Shown here piece after piece: positions 11,151-22,555 of a stretch of 64,000 nucleotides of DNA. Below the pieces are notes generated by a model, which saw only the letters and a list, made by a program, of their open reading frames with translations, was not told the origin of the DNA and did not search any database. Source of the stretch: Archivesica marissinica (taxonomy: Eukaryota > Mollusca > Bivalvia > Venerida > Vesicomyidae); assembly GCA_014843695.1 (NCBI GenBank), contig CM026393.1:11582867-11646866 (forward strand). The letters run 5' to 3'. Made by a program: the position numbers and the translations under genes. The stretch's first letter is position 1, and the number at the start of each line of letters is the position of its first letter.

Positions 11151-12038
11151 AACTTCATCCAGTAACGTATGTATCAATGTATAACGCGCCATCAAGTATA
11201 TAGAACTCTACCATTTTGCTCTAAATTCGGCTGAAAACGGAGTGTCAATGTACAGCATGCACATGAAATTAGCAATTCCACAAGCCAAAATTCGCTATGA
11301 TGTGCTTCATGAAATTGACAAGCCAGTAAAACCAAAAGAAATTATCCACCATCGCATGAAATATGCAAGACATGCTAAAATGCCACCAGAAGCAAGTGAA
11401 TTGTGAGAATAGGTGATCAACCGATAATCACATACAAATACTGCAGGTCTACGTGCATAAAGGAATGATGCACAAAATCTTGCACAAACACAAGATGAGA
11501 GATAATCTGAGGGATAAGATATCAATCAGTGAAAGGTTATTGCTTCTCTGATGACAGCTTCAATGGCATGACATTTAATTAATTGACAAGTTCAGTGATA
11601 ATTAATTTATCAAACTTTTAACACATGCTAAAACCAATCTCAACACATGCTCAAACTTCTCAACACCTCAAATTCTTCTATATATTTTCTAATTTCTAAA
11701 GATGTGTACAGATAAGTGACACATTGGATATTTTTTCATACTGTTGGATATCTGTTGGAGATATATTGCTAGCATCGTGTGCAAAGGAAACAACAATTGA
11801 AACAATGGAAACCACAATGACCTACATTTATATATACTTTTAGGGAGTAGTCAGGGGCAGTAACTGAACATTATCCCACATTCACTCAATGAAAAGGGTA
11901 CTAAATTAGAATGACATCCACCTCTTTATTAATTTATAAAGATTACCTTTCCAACATAACTGTGTTACAATAACTTATTTTGTGCATAGTAATCAGAACT
12001 ATTAGTCAGTTACTGGAATACTGCCCCTGAATACTCAT
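11151..12038. other. single-copy sequence, nothing recognised
   Basis: A 72-codon frame on the minus strand (11307-11525) is not recognisable. No repeat or RNA was seen. Confidence 0.5.
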
Positions 12039-12050
12039 AAAAGTAATCGG

Positions 12051-12301
12051 CTGTCCGATTAGTGCAGCGGTTAGCGCGCTCGCTTCTCACCAATGCGACT
12101 CGGGTTCGATCCTCGGACAGGGATGTATGTGAGATGGTACGATGGTCGCCAGATCGGACAGGTGGGTTTTCTCCGGGTACTCTGGTTTCCTCCCACATGA
12201 ATGACCACATATACGCTTTCATCCGAGCCAACAAGAGTGATTAATATAAGTTGTTAAAACTTGCTTTGCAATCGTAAAATAAATAAAGTATTTAAAAAAA
12301 A
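12051..12301 (+). mobile_element. SINE type 3, full length with A tail
   Basis: The tRNA-like head has a pairing acceptor stem (GTCCGA and TCGGAC), an A box near GTGCAGCGGTTAGCGCG and the B box GGGTTCGATCC. The central motif is TTTTCTCCGGGTACTCTGG...TTTCCTCCCACA, a segment widely conserved in invertebrate SINEs. The tail is GAGTGATTAATATAAGTTG...AAATAAATAAAG plus an A run. A 12-bp duplication, AAAAGTAATCGG, flanks it at 12039-12050 and 12302-12313. Confidence 0.92.
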
Positions 12302-12529
12302 AAAAGTAATCGGACCTTTTAATTGGTTTCTTCTATTTTTATCATTGTTTCCATTGCTATCCATTTTCATCCGTTTTCTCATCTTATAATTATTAAATCT
12401 CGACAGATATCCTACAGTATATTTAATGGTTATCAATTCATTAACATGTAATAATATCATTTATCACATTACTTTGTATTCAGGTGTAATAACACCATCG
12501 CATAATGTCCTATATGTACACACGTGTAA

Positions 12530-12720
12530 AAACACCTGGAAGAATTATGATTGGTTGAGAGAAGGCCGTGTCTGATCAGGATCTATGTTGTTTGCTATTC
12601 AGCCATTTCCGAATAGCAAACTTTTTAATAGCATAGAGTCTGATCAGATGGCACATTCTATAATTATGTGCTATCTGATCTGGCTCTATGCGGTTTGCAA
12701 AAACATACTGATTTCAGCAC
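12530..12720. mobile_element. MITE family 3, diverged partial copy
   Basis: Shares CTGATCAGGATCTATGTTGT, AATAGCAAAC, AGAGTCTGATCAGATGG and CTGATCTGGCTCTATG in order with the intact copy at 23222-23451. TTAA ends were not found. Confidence 0.7.
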
Positions 12721-13399
12721 AGTTTTGTTAAGAGCCCTGCTTCAGCATTGCCTGATATATGACAGGCTAGTATTAGGCATGACAATGATGGATTAATCCG
12801 TGTTGATACCACTCTCACTACTGTTTCAGTGACTGACTACAAAATTAATTAGCTAAACACCTGTACCAACCTATATCTTGGGAGGTACAAAGAATGATAG
12901 AGTACTGCAGGAGAACTGTACCAGTTGAGTTGACAAGGTACAGAATCTGATGTACTATACACATTACAGTCAAACTATTTTAAAATCCAACAGGGGGGCA
13001 CTTGTCAAGAATCTGAATATGTGGATAAATATATATACAGAACCGCTGGATGTCCATGACAACAGGGTTCATTCTAGGTCAGAATTTTTGGGAGAAGTGA
13101 GAAAGCGCGTGATCGCTTCCTTAAATGGTGTTCTTTGATATACTTCTGCAAAATAGAGTTAAAATGCACAGTACAACCATTAAATACAACATTTGAATAG
13201 AAGGAGTGCTTTATAATTGGCCAGTGTATCTTACTAAACAAAATTTTGTTTGAAAGTCGTAAAAACCAAAAAATATTTATTTTTTTAAATTTGTTTTTTT
13301 AGGGAGAAGTGGGGCCCCCAGAGGGCGAAGTCAGGGTCCCTAGGGTGACACTTTCACCCACATTGCCCTCTAAACTGATCCCTGGACATATACACCATA
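12721..13399. other. single-copy sequence, nothing recognised
   Basis: Short open frames only. A GC-rich patch at 13300-13345 (GGGGCCCCCAGAGGG) may be a degenerate repeat, but no second copy is in the window. Confidence 0.45.
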
Positions 13400-13640
13400 T
13401 TTCACCCATGTCGCTAGGAACGGAAGTTATTGTTTTTGGCTCCGTGTGTCTGTCTGTGTGTTAGGAGGATAACTCAACATTATATGAATTTTGCTGAAAC
13501 TTTGTGGATATACAGAGAGTTGGTCCAGGAGGAAGTGAATCAATTTTGGGAGAAATTGGTCATGGCATGTGGCCATGGCGGTCAGCCCAGCGTGGAGGTT
13601 TGCATCTTCGAGTGCTTAATTTTCTCTAGTTAGAATTTGA
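13400..13640 (+). repeat. probable dispersed repeat fragment
   Basis: The layout TGTGTGTCTGTCTGTGTGTTAG, GAATTTTGCTGAAACTTTG, then GGAGGTTTGCATCTTCGAGTGCTTA resembles a repeat I recall from many invertebrate intergenic regions. No second copy lies in this window, so the call rests on recall. The 67-codon frame here is therefore doubtful. Confidence 0.4.
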
Positions 13641-13734
13641 TCCATATAGTTGAGTCGTGCTGACAAGGTAAGTGACAGTTGGGCAGACAAACTGATGGTC
13701 AAAACACATAATTTATTTCATGTATGTGTGTGTG

Positions 13735-13765
13735 TGTTGGGGGAGGGGGGGGGGCTGGGGGAGGC
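13735..13765. repeat. G-rich simple sequence
   Basis: TGTGTG followed by GGGGGAGGGG-type G runs. It could form a G-quadruplex on the plus strand. Confidence 0.6.
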
Positions 13766-13889
13766 AGGGCATAATAATTTCAATATTTACACACACTCTG
13801 GGAATCATTATTAAAAGTAATCCAATCTTGCTGGATAATCAGTTTGAACAACACTTAGCAATGTAATCAATCATCTTTCCCAAAGTCAA

Positions 13890-14356
13890 TACTTCGTCTC
13901 CGCACTCTATCATATCAGACCTGGTAATACCAATGTCTCTGCGCTCTATAGTATCAGACCTGGTGATACCAATGTCTCCGAGATCTATAATATCAGACCT
14001 GGTGATACCAATGTCTCCGAGCTCTATAATATCAGACCTGGTGATACCAATGTCTCCAAGCTCTATAATATCAGACCTGGTGATACCAATGTCTCCAAGC
14101 TCTATAATATCAGACCTGGTTACACCAATGTCTCCGAGCTCTATAATATCAGACCTGGTTATACCAATGTCTCCGAGCTCTATAATATCAGACCTGGTTA
14201 TACCAATGTCTCCACGTTCTATAATATCAGACCTGGTTATACCAATGTCTCCGAGCTCTATAATATCAGACCTGGTGATACCAATGTCTCCACGTTCTAT
14301 AATATCAGACCTGGTTACACCAATGTCTCCGAGCTCTATAATATCAGACCTGGTTA
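13890..14356. repeat. 39-bp minisatellite, about 12 copies
   Basis: The unit is CTCTATAATATCAGACCTGG plus TGATACCAATGTCTCCGAG. Alternating variants are GTGATACC, GTTATACC and GTTACACC, and GAGCTC, AAGCTC and CGTTC. The 143-codon frame is an array artefact. Confidence 0.95.
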
Positions 14357-14567
14357 TATTTTAAATACCATACATTTTCACGCATGACTTAAAGTGGGAC
14401 CTTCCGTAAAAACCAGCCACCGCTTTATTGGATTATTCACAAAATGATTTGATTGGCTATTGTGTTACATTCCGATTAAAGTAGAACATAGCTCTACCAG
14501 TCCCTGTTAAGGTCGTATCACCATTCATAAGGTATAGTACTAAATACTTATTGCTGGGTAGCTGATC

Positions 14568-14830
14568 AGTGGTCCAGCAGCTAACACACTGGATTGTAAT
14601 CCAAAGGTTTGATCCCCTGCTATGCCATACTAAAATGACTCATATTATAGTCTTTCGGATGAGACATTAAACCGGGATCTCGTGCATGTAATAGAACCAG
14701 AGGAGACTCTGGAATGGGTCTCTGTCTGTATCATTGCACTATCCTCCAAAAATGACTAAATCTCTTCAGGAGGCGTCGCTCATATGGGCAACCGGTAGCG
14801 ATGATAAATAAACGTAAAACACACACACAA
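14568..14830 (+). mobile_element. SINE type 1, diverged head
   Basis: The head is GTGGTCCAGCAGCTAACACA with a degenerate B box GGTTTGATCCC. The body carries AGTCTTTCGGATGAGA and CTTCAGGAGGCGTCGCTCAT, and the tail is GATAAATAAACGTAAAACAC. An internal deletion removed the GTCGGTGCTTTACACC segment. Confidence 0.85.
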
Positions 14831-15010
14831 TTATTTCTGTATCTCAGAAACTGTTGAGTAAAGGTAAATTTCTTAAACTCAGTTTTGAGTACATTAACAG
14901 AATGATATTTATATACAACCCTTATCAATAAAGTGCAACATCTATATCTATAAGTATATGTAAACAAAGACATCTGAATCTGCATCAACATTTTGTTTGT
15001 ATTATACAGG

Positions 15011-15130
15011 TACATTCAAACCTTTGTTAGTGGTCACCTCAATTAAGCAACCAACCTGTATTAATTTAAACAGCCAGCTTCAAGATCCACATCATGTTGT
15101 TTTATTGTACATGTATCCTGTATTAAGCTG
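15011..15130 (+). mobile_element. pogo-like MITE, left-half remnant
   Basis: TACATTCAAACCTTTGTTAG and GGTCACCTCAATTAAGCAAC match the left half of the copy at 33355-33532, through TGTTTTATTGTACATG. The right half is absent. Confidence 0.7.
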
Positions 15131-15169
15131 TGTTGTATAATAAATTGAATTGAAACAGAATTTCTTATA

Positions 15170-15456
15170 CAGTCAAACCTGTGCTAAGCAGTCACTTTCA
15201 GTGATTCCTTTGACTGGCTGCTTAAGACAGGTTTAGTTTATACAAATTTATTTTAGCTCGATTGCGAAACAAGTTCTTATAACTTATATTAATCACTCTC
15301 GAGACCTCATTCCTGATTGAATCCATCGCCACGAGGGAGAGAGAAGAGGCAACGTGGAATTTAAATGCCTTGCCTAAGGGCATAAGCGTAACGGCTCCAG
15401 CGGGGCTCACACTCCGGACCTTTCGCACCTGAAGCGAACGAAGACAGGTTTGACTG
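15170..15456 (+). mobile_element. pogo-like MITE interrupted by a SINE
   Basis: The termini are CAGTCAAACCTG and CAGGTTTGACTG, flanked by TA. The interior is GGCTGCTTAAGACAGG. It is split by the SINE at 15235-15440. CAG...CTG ends with TA target sites fit pogo/Tc1-type elements. Confidence 0.82.
15235..15440 (-). mobile_element. SINE type 2 inserted in a MITE, reverse, 5'-truncated
   Basis: On the minus strand it runs from CGTTCGCTTCAGGTGCGAAAGG through the type 2 body to GAGCTAAAATAAATTTG. The first 25 or so head bases are missing. An exact 11-bp duplication, AAGACAGGTTT, flanks it at 15224-15234 and 15441-15451, and the duplicated bases belong to the MITE end. The MITE therefore inserted first. 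Confidence 0.92.
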
Positions 15457-15459
15457 TAT

Positions 15460-15900
15460 ATGAAATTCTGTTTCAACTCTTTTTATTACACAACAATGTA
15501 GCTGATATTCTTTTTGTTTATTTGTTGTGGTTACATTCCACATTCAATTCTTGACTTCTGGCATAAACAGAGGGAATGCCAGGAACACTAGAAGCCATTT
15601 GACAATTAGTGAGGCACGTTGCTATACTGTTGATTTATGATAATAGAGGGGAAGAAGGCAGTCACAGTGGTAATTGGGCAAGTAATAACCATTGATTTTA
15701 AGTATCTCCCAAAAGAGACTCAGTACTATCGTGTTATAGCCTCCAAATTGCTATGTGATAACTACATTACTGATTAGCATAGCAACTGATGCCAGGGGGA
15801 AAAACACATCAGAGTTCACAAAATTGCCTTTTTATCACTGGCTAAGTATGTGAGAGACATGCATTATTTCCATGAAATGAGGTAGTTTTCTGTTGGTTGT
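15460..15900. other. single-copy sequence, nothing recognised
   Basis: No coding or repeat signal was supported. Confidence 0.5.
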
Positions 15901-15904
15901 TCAT

Positions 15905-16137
15905 TTAACCCTTTCCTTCATAGAGATTTAGGTTAATATATTATTATATCTCCATACAATACATTAGCTATCATGCAGTGGATATGTAGTCGCCATATCT
16001 ATCCCACCTCCATAGATATTACTGGGACTACATGATATTCTGGCCTTTATTATGAACATTGGTTTGGCTACTACATTGTCAATGTATGTCATATTGGTAA
16101 TGGCGTCAAGAGGTGCTTCTATGAGGGAAAGGGTTAA
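15905..16137 (+). mobile_element. MITE family 2, ordinary copy
   Basis: TTAACCCTTTCCTTCATAGA at the left, GAGGGAAAGGGTTAA at the right. A short internal deletion removes part of the CAAACGACAGCC segment. Confidence 0.88.
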
Positions 16138-16994
16138 TGGACCATTATTTTAGAACAAGTACATCTAGCCCCTTATCTATCCTCAAATAACTATCCTAAC
16201 ATAGTTAAGGGGCAAGGGATACTTATTTATGAAATGACGGCTCCTCCGGCAAATAAAATCATAAAATATATTGAAACAATAATAGGGCGATACTTTGTTG
16301 ATACTTACGCTAAAGAGTAAAAAGAACTAGAATTTTATATCAGCTAAAGAATTTGTTCTTCTTTGCTGTAATTACAAAAGTTTATAATTTCAGCCCCATG
16401 TCCAGCTCAGTTACAAAAACGATCATGAATACATTGTTATGTTTATTCCCCACACGTAGGGTCGATACTAAATTATTGACCTGTGTGACCCATTCCTGGT
16501 TGTTTCCTTGTTCCCCTCCCATCGAGAATTTACTGTCAACAATTTGACGGGTGATTACACTTCCTTCAAGTCGGTTGTTTGATTTTTCTGTGATTCCTTT
16601 TTATGCCTGTATTTAAGTTGTTTTAAAGTCATCAAACCGCCTGTTTCTTGGTCAAGTAATATTTATTTGAATTTATAAATAGGAAATGTGAATGAAATAT
16701 TGATAGAAAGATAACTATTATAATTAAAATTCTGTAACAATGTCATTATAAATTATAGCCAGATTTTCATCTCCACCCAGTTTGAACAAAGTGTGATATT
16801 ATCACTGCAAGAATTACATCACCACCCACATTGGGACAAAAATCTGAAAATTATATCTAGAATTATATTTATCTCAATTACATTCCTGGTTATCAATGAG
16901 GAGGCGGGTATTCTGTTGCAGGCTTCTCACTAGAAAGAAATTCAACTACAGTCTACATTCGTTATGTTGAATTCCGTTGGACCTAACAAAATAC
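16138..16994. other. single-copy sequence, nothing recognised
   Basis: A 64-codon open frame (16353-16547, plus) has no recognisable domain. I looked for the next TIKI exon here on the minus strand and did not find it. Confidence 0.5.
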
Positions 16995-17219
16995 AGACCT
17001 CTCAATAGGCTTACAAAAAGTGTAGATCCAGATGAGCCGGCACGCAACGAGCTGTCTCATCAGGATCTGCACTTTTTGCCAGTAATATTACAATTTAAAA
17101 AAAATAATTTACCCATTTTGATAAATGAACTGATCCAAATGTAATTTTCTTATTAATTTAATTGGTCTAAAAATGTCATGGACCAGTCTATGGCAGTTAC
17201 TTGGTGTTGAATGGGTTAA
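16995..17219 (-). mobile_element. MITE family 1, reverse, one end lost
   Basis: Reads backwards through CTTACAAAAAGTGTAGATCC, the hairpin arm CTCATCAGGATCTGCACTTT and GGTGTTGAATGGGTTAA. The GGTGTTGAAAGGG end expected at the left is missing. Confidence 0.85.
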
Positions 17220-17371
17220 TCTAACAAGTTTTTGGTAGGATAGTTATCTATACTAAATGTGGTGAAATGTATAATACGGTCAGCCATACCTGTCTACAGC
17301 AGCCAGTCAATGGAAGTACTGAAGGCCAAACAATAAGCAAGATGCTAGTTAGGGAATCTGGAGGCTGACTG

Positions 17372-17609
17372 TTTAGCCCATTCAGCACCAAGTAACTCAC
17401 ATGGACTGGTCCATGATATTCATAAACCAATAAATGAATCAGAAAATCACATTTGGACAAGTTCATTTATCAAAATGGGTAATTATGTCTAAAAATAGTC
17501 ATATCACTGGTAAAAAGTGCAGATCCTGATGAGACGGCTCGTCACGAGCCGGCTCATCTAGATCTACACTTTTTGTAAGCCTAGAGGTCTGTGGTGTTGA
17601 AAGGGTTAA
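17372..17609 (+). mobile_element. MITE family 1
   Basis: Starts with a decayed TTTAGCCCATTCAGCACC and ends GGTGTTGAAAGGGTTAA. The central hairpin GAGACGGCTCG-TCA-CGAGCCGGCTC is preserved. Confidence 0.87.
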
Positions 17610-18209
17610 CAATATTACCCCAAGATGATGTTTCGTGGAGGCAATAAATTATTTTCCAAGTTTCTATGCAGAAGTATATTAATTTGAACCAAAGCGAATT
17701 AATTAATTAATAATTAATGAATTATAATTATTATGATTAGCCGATTATACAATTATAAGGAGTTATTGGTTGATTGGTGATTACCGATTAGTGTGTGCAT
17801 GTAGTGAACACATTGTAATTACTGTCATGATAAACACCGTCAACTATCTTTATCGATGGTTTGCACAGACACGGCGGTACGTCTTTGATCAGGCAAATTT
17901 TAAGGTAAATTATCAGGTAAAAATGAAATTCGCACTTTGGCAACAAACTGGCACTTTGACATAACGAGTGTGAAATGCTGCACATTCATACTGAATAGAC
18001 AAGAAAGGAATTCGATCAAATGGAAAATTTGACGAGCCAGTTATATGCAAAATGATAATATTTGAAATGGGACTTCGACCTGACTGCGATAACCAGTGAA
18101 TTTGACAGAACAGACTTTGAATATATAACGGATATAGACAGTACTAACGAATGAAAAAGAAAACACACAGTGCGCCAAAGGCAAGAAGCAAAGGCCGGGG
18201 AGTACTTAC
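17610..18209. other. start of TIKI intron 3 (minus strand)
   Basis: The GTAAGT donor of exon 3 reads on the minus strand at 18209-18204. No following TIKI exon was found leftward to position 1, so intron 3 may exceed 18 kb or the next exon is too short or diverged to see by eye. Confidence 0.6.
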
Positions 18210-18531
18210 CAGCACCAAAGGCAAAGAAGAAGCTTTCTTGCGGATGACTGTCGAGGAGATTCACCACCCTGTCAGCCATTCTTTCATTCCGCTTATTGAT
18301 CAGCTCGGTCCGGAAATAACTGTCGATAACTTCAGCCGTTCTTACTTCACTTGGCAGAAGAGATGAGTTTAATAAATCAGGGACCTGCGCAGAGTCTTTG
18401 TTGAATATAATGTCGTTGAGGTCCCCACAGTTGTAATGGTGGATTAAATCATCCGTAGTATAAGGTATTGCACTATTGGAGAGACGATACGACTCATGTT
18501 GGCCTAACGTCCGGTTCAAAGCGAACAGAAC
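18210..18531 (-). CDS. TIKI: TIKI (TRABD2) Wnt-inactivating metalloprotease, third coding exon of the model
   Basis: TIKI proteins are membrane-anchored TraB-fold metalloproteases that clip the amino end of Wnt ligands, making them oxidised and inactive. This exon encodes 107 residues plus one base, beginning VLFALN and including [33 protein letters not shown] and FFFAFGA, all strongly TIKI-like. The acceptor TTATATTGCAG ends at 18532 and the donor GTAAGT starts at 18209. The phase-0 start joins directly to the exon ending at 37569. Apparent N-glycosylation sites are NRT and NSS. The last codon is split (G at 18210), so the next exon, which should supply the metal-site histidine after FGAG and the C-terminal anchor, is missing from the window. 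No frameshift or stop is seen, so the gene looks functional. Confidence 0.95.
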
Positions 18532-18693
18532 CTGCAATATAAACAGAACAAGCGTTCAGTTAAAGATACAGCATTCGCATTTGCCGCAACATCGAGCCAA
18601 ATGGTGCTGGCTGGTTTGTGTACGTACACAACGAGACTGCACAATGAAATGTATAAGTGTAATTGTTTTGTCTTGCATGTCATAAATATGTAA

Positions 18694-18923
18694 TGTTGTG
18701 GAAGTCGTGATAGCGCAGTGGATGCACGGTCGCTTCAGGTGCGGAGTTCGAGCACCGCTGGAGCCGTTACGATTGTGCCCTTAGGCGAGGCATTTAAATT
18801 CCATGTTGCCTCTTCTCATTCCCTCGTGGCGATGGATTCCATCAGGAATGAGGTCTCGAGAGTGATTAATATAAGTTGTAAGAACTTGTTTCGCAATCGA
18901 GCTAAAATAAATTTGCATAAACT
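18694..18923 (+). mobile_element. SINE type 2
   Basis: GTGGAAGTCGTGATAGCGCA head, GAGTTCGAGCACC B box, CCCTTAGGCGAGGCATTTAA body and GAGCTAAAATAAATTTGC tail. Imperfect flanks ATAAATATGTAA (18682) and ATAAATATATAA (18924) are a likely target duplication. It sits about 160 bp from TIKI exon 3, within intron 2. Confidence 0.87.
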
Positions 18924-18935
18924 ATAAATATATAA

Positions 18936-19945
18936 GTGTATATAACAATGTGGACAATAAATGGACAATATAAGATTGGCACTGCCAAGTTATGTTATTC
19001 ATTTGAAAAAAGTTATGATTATTATAATTGTGATGTGTTTGATCAAAAGAGCCCGGACACATACTGGGTGGGTATCGGTCAGTCCAGAAACAACATTTAT
19101 AAGACATTAGTGACGTTGCATTTGCCTGTTAAATACACATTTTCGAACATTTCACTCAGTGAACACAATATTGAGAGAGAGAAAATATGTATCATATGTG
19201 GCTTATATTATGAAATTTTTCTATACCATTATGTTTCAAAATCGCAGAACCGTCTGATTAAGTTAAGATGCATATAAAGCGCATGTGGAAAAAGTTCTCT
19301 GCTTTACGTTAGAGAAAGTTCATGTTGTATGTAAATGAAAGTGAATTCTTCGCATTAATGTCCTACTTCACAAAATCGGCAGTCAGGTTATGCAGTTAGA
19401 ACCATATTAATATTACCTAATTAGCATAATTTATGCATAATTATTCTAATCAGGTAAACTGTAAATGATCGATTTTGTAATTGATGCTGAGTGCAAGTCG
19501 TATCAATTAGAAATTCTCCTTCATTAAAACAAATAAGTTCGAGATTTTGTGTGCGTGTAAGTTATGCAAATTAACCTGATTACCGTAGGCGGTTCCGTTA
19601 TTTGAAACTTAGTGGTATTTCAGAATATTAGCAACAGTTTGGTACCAGGTTTATCTTTCTATCATTAGCAGTTCTCGAGTTATGTGGTTTTATCAGTGCT
19701 ATGATGGCTTTGTCGTGTGGCGGACTGATCCAGTACACATGCTTGCCAAGTATTGTAAATCGGAGGTCAGTTTTACGAAGACACTTACTGTATGTTGGTT
19801 TTATTAGTATATTCTCGTAAAAATGGTTAGTATTATTAGCTATCCGATCCAAAAGCAATATTTGTTTACTAAAGTCTCGGCAGTAACTCTCAGACCTTCA
19901 TGTGTCCCAGGTACTATATAGCAATAGTATGAATACGCCGAACAT
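18936..19945. other. TIKI intron 2, single-copy sequence
   Basis: Contains a 113-codon open frame at 18936-19277 (plus) that begins at an ATG but shows no recognisable domain or splice context. It was not called as a gene. Confidence 0.5.
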
Positions 19946-19956
19946 CAACGTTAATT

Positions 19957-20186
19957 AGTTTATACACATTTATTTGAGCTCGATTGCGAAACAAGTTCTT
20001 ATAACTTATATTAATCACTCTCGAGATCTCATTCCTGATGGAATCCATCGCCATGAGGGAGAGAGAAGAGGGAATTTAAATGCTTTGCCTAAGGGCACAA
20101 TCGTAACGGCTCCAGCAGGGATCAGACTCCAGGCCTTTCGCAAATGAAGCGAACGCGCAGCAACGACTGAGCTATCACGACTTCCA
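19957..20186 (-). mobile_element. SINE type 2, full length, reverse
   Basis: On the minus strand it runs GTGGAAGTCGTGATAGCTCA through GTTGCTGCGCGTTCGCTTCA to GAGCTCAAATAAATGTGT. A perfect 11-bp duplication, CAACGTTAATT, flanks it at 19946-19956 and 20187-20197. Confidence 0.92.
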
Positions 20187-20197
20187 CAACGTTAATT

Positions 20198-20814
20198 CAT
20201 ATTTGTGTGCAGAAAGGCTTGGCAGAAACAGAGATGGCGACACTGATATGATTGGCAAAAACACACATGGTACTTGACCTGGCAAGTGGAGAGTATTATA
20301 ACTCACACTACAGTGATTTTGCAAATAATTATGGTTTCATCAGCATAACAGAAGCTGAAATTACATACCATTAATTAAAAACAGGGGGCAAAATCACACA
20401 TGCTTCAAATATTTGCAAGAACTGTAGCAATTTTAAGCACATCTGACGTTTCAACACAATCTAAAGCCATATCTGAGCAATGAAAGGCGTGCAAGCTGCA
20501 ATTAGCATCCCTCTAAACTATAACAGATGCATGCTCATATCACAAACTGCCAATTACAGTCAACGTAAGAAATGGCTGCTGTTTTTGTACCTGTTGTAAT
20601 AGTAATAATAAATGACAAAAAAAAAGGTTTTTTGATTGCAGTGGTTTTAATAAACGAGTGCAGGTGCTCAGTGATGTTGAATAGCCCCCAAAAAAACAAG
20701 CTAACCCAGTCTGATAGGAAATCCGCCCCCCCCCCCATACACACAGAAGATTTCCTGTTGTACCGACATTGAGCAACAGAGAATCTAACTTGTGAATTAG
20801 ACGGTAACTTTAAG
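20198..20814. other. single-copy intronic sequence
   Basis: Short overlapping frames on both strands (20535-20776) surround a C run and are not convincing. Nothing recognised. Confidence 0.5.
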
Positions 20815-21595
20815 TTAGGAATTGGCTAAATTGTCGCAAACTTGGGAATTTGCTAATATGACTTTTATTTGGGAATTGGCTAAATTGTGCCTATCTCGGA
20901 TGCTATCTCGGAAATTGGCAAATATGACTAATTCGGGAATTTGCTAAATTGTGCCTATCTCGGAAATTGGCAAATATGACTAATTTGGGAATTTGCTAAA
21001 TTGTGCCTATCTCGGAAATTGGCAAATATGACTAATTTGGGAATTGGCTAAATTGTGCCCATCTTGGAAATTGGCAAATATGACTAATTCGGGAATTTGC
21101 TAAATTGTGCCTATCTCGGAAATTGGCAAATATGACTAATTCGGGAATTTGCTAAATTGTGCCTATCTCGGAAATTGGCAAATATGACTAATTTGGGAAT
21201 TTGCTAAATTGTGCCTATCTCGGAAATTGGCAAATATGACTAATTTGGGAATTTGCTAAATTGTGCCTATCTTGGAAATTGGCAAATATGACTAATTCGG
21301 GAATTGGCTAAATTGTGCCTATCTCGGAAATTGGCAAATATGACTAATTTGGGAATTGGCTAAATTGTGCCTATCTTGGAAATTGGCAAATATGACTAAT
21401 TCGGGAATTGGCTAAATTGTGCCTATCTCGGAAATTGGCAAATATGACTAATTTGGGAATTGGCTAAATTGTGCCTATCTTGGAAATTGGCAAATATGAC
21501 TAATTCGGGAATTGGCTAAATTGTGCCTATCTCGGAAATTGGCAAATATGACTAATTTGAGAATTGGCTAAATTGTGCCTATCTTGGAAATTAAA
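20815..21595. repeat. 52-bp minisatellite, about 14 copies
   Basis: The unit contains GTGCCTATCTCGGAAATTGG, CAAATATGACTAATT and GGGAATTTGCTAAATT, with exact 52-bp spacing (20951, 21003, 21055). GGCTA/TGCTA, CTCGG/CTTGG and TTCGG/TTTGG variants alternate in the right half, suggesting a two-unit (104-bp) higher-order repeat there. Confidence 0.95.
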
Positions 21596-21607
21596 ACGGT
21601 AATGTAA

Positions 21608-21810
21608 CAGTGCCGCCTTGTAACCGAGAGGTTGCGAGTTTTAGCTCTGTTAGAACCACAGTGGTGAATTCCTTAGAAAGACACTTAAATCCACATTGTC
21701 CCATTGGATTCCAACAGGAATGAGGTCTCGAGAGTGATTAATCTAATGTTCTAAAACCTTTTGTGTAATTAACAAAGATTCATTCTCGTGCTAAAATAAA
21801 GACACTATTA
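21608..21810 (+). mobile_element. SINE type 4 (tRNA-like head CCTTGTAACCGAGAGG)
   Basis: Head GCCGCCTTGTAACCGAGAGG, then GTTGCGAGTTTTAGC. The body is TAGAAAGACACTTAAATCCA, and the distal part AGGAATGAGGTCTCGAGAG, GATTAATCTAATGTTCTAAA, GTGCTAAAATAAAG is related to the type 2 tail. Confidence 0.8.
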
Positions 21811-21849
21811 TTACACTTAATTGTACTATAAATAGTCTACTAGGTACAC

Positions 21850-22045
21850 AGGGCAGGGGACCGGGAAGCATGAGAGATGGTACGGTGGTCGCCAGATCGG
21901 ACAGGGTGGGTTTTCTCAGGGTACTCCGGTTTCCTCCCACACGAATGACCACATTTATGCTTTCATCCGCGCCAACGAGAGTGATTAATATAAGTTGTTA
22001 AAACTTGCTTCCCAATTTGCAATCGTAAAATAAATAAAGTTTAAA
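21850..22045 (+). mobile_element. SINE type 3, 5'-truncated
   Basis: Begins near GGACCGGGAAGCATGAGAGA and carries GTGGGTTTTCTCAGGGTACT, TTTCCTCCCACACGAATG and the tail GAGTGATTAATATAAGTTG...AAATAAATAAAG. Confidence 0.87.
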
Positions 22046-22549
22046 CTTTAAAGGTCAGGGGTCATGATTTCCATACTTCTTGCTATAAATTCTTGCACCC
22101 CACTATTACCAGTAGTAATACTAAACTTAGTTATATTCAATTTCACTTTGTAATACTGTCTTATGGAACAGAACCAACATTTTAGTATTTACGTCTTTAC
22201 AAATTTAAGACTTTACAAATGAAATAAAGCTGTAATTTTGGCATCTAGACTTACTGTATTGCTACTGTCTAGTTGCTGTAAATCAATGGTCTCTATTAAG
22301 TTTGTTGCTCTTTGATCTGACAGTTACAATAATCCACCTGTTACCTTCACATGTTTTCATGTATTTGGAATGAAATATGAACTGTTTTCAAAAAAAATTT
22401 ACAATTGTTTTTGTTTACTTTGAAGTCATTTTGTACAAAATTCTTCATGGGCTGCAATTATGAGCATCTCTAAATTTATTCTGCATGGTTAGATATATTT
22501 ACACACAGACCTTGCTTTGGTGAACATCTGTGAATATATTAGATAGGTG
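22046..22549. other. single-copy intronic sequence
   Basis: Nothing recognised. Confidence 0.5.
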
Positions 22550-22555
22550 CACAAG

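Noticed and set aside
12051..12120. Functional tRNA gene with paired acceptor stem
   Set aside because: The anticodon arm is two bases too long for a 5-7-5 stem-loop, and the segment is the head of a SINE with tail and 12-bp target duplication.
16353..16547. 64-codon frame as a next TIKI exon or a separate small gene
   Set aside because: Wrong strand for TIKI and no recognisable residues.
18936..19277. 113-codon frame in TIKI intron 2
   Set aside because: AT-rich, no domain, and its start overlaps the flank of a SINE insertion.
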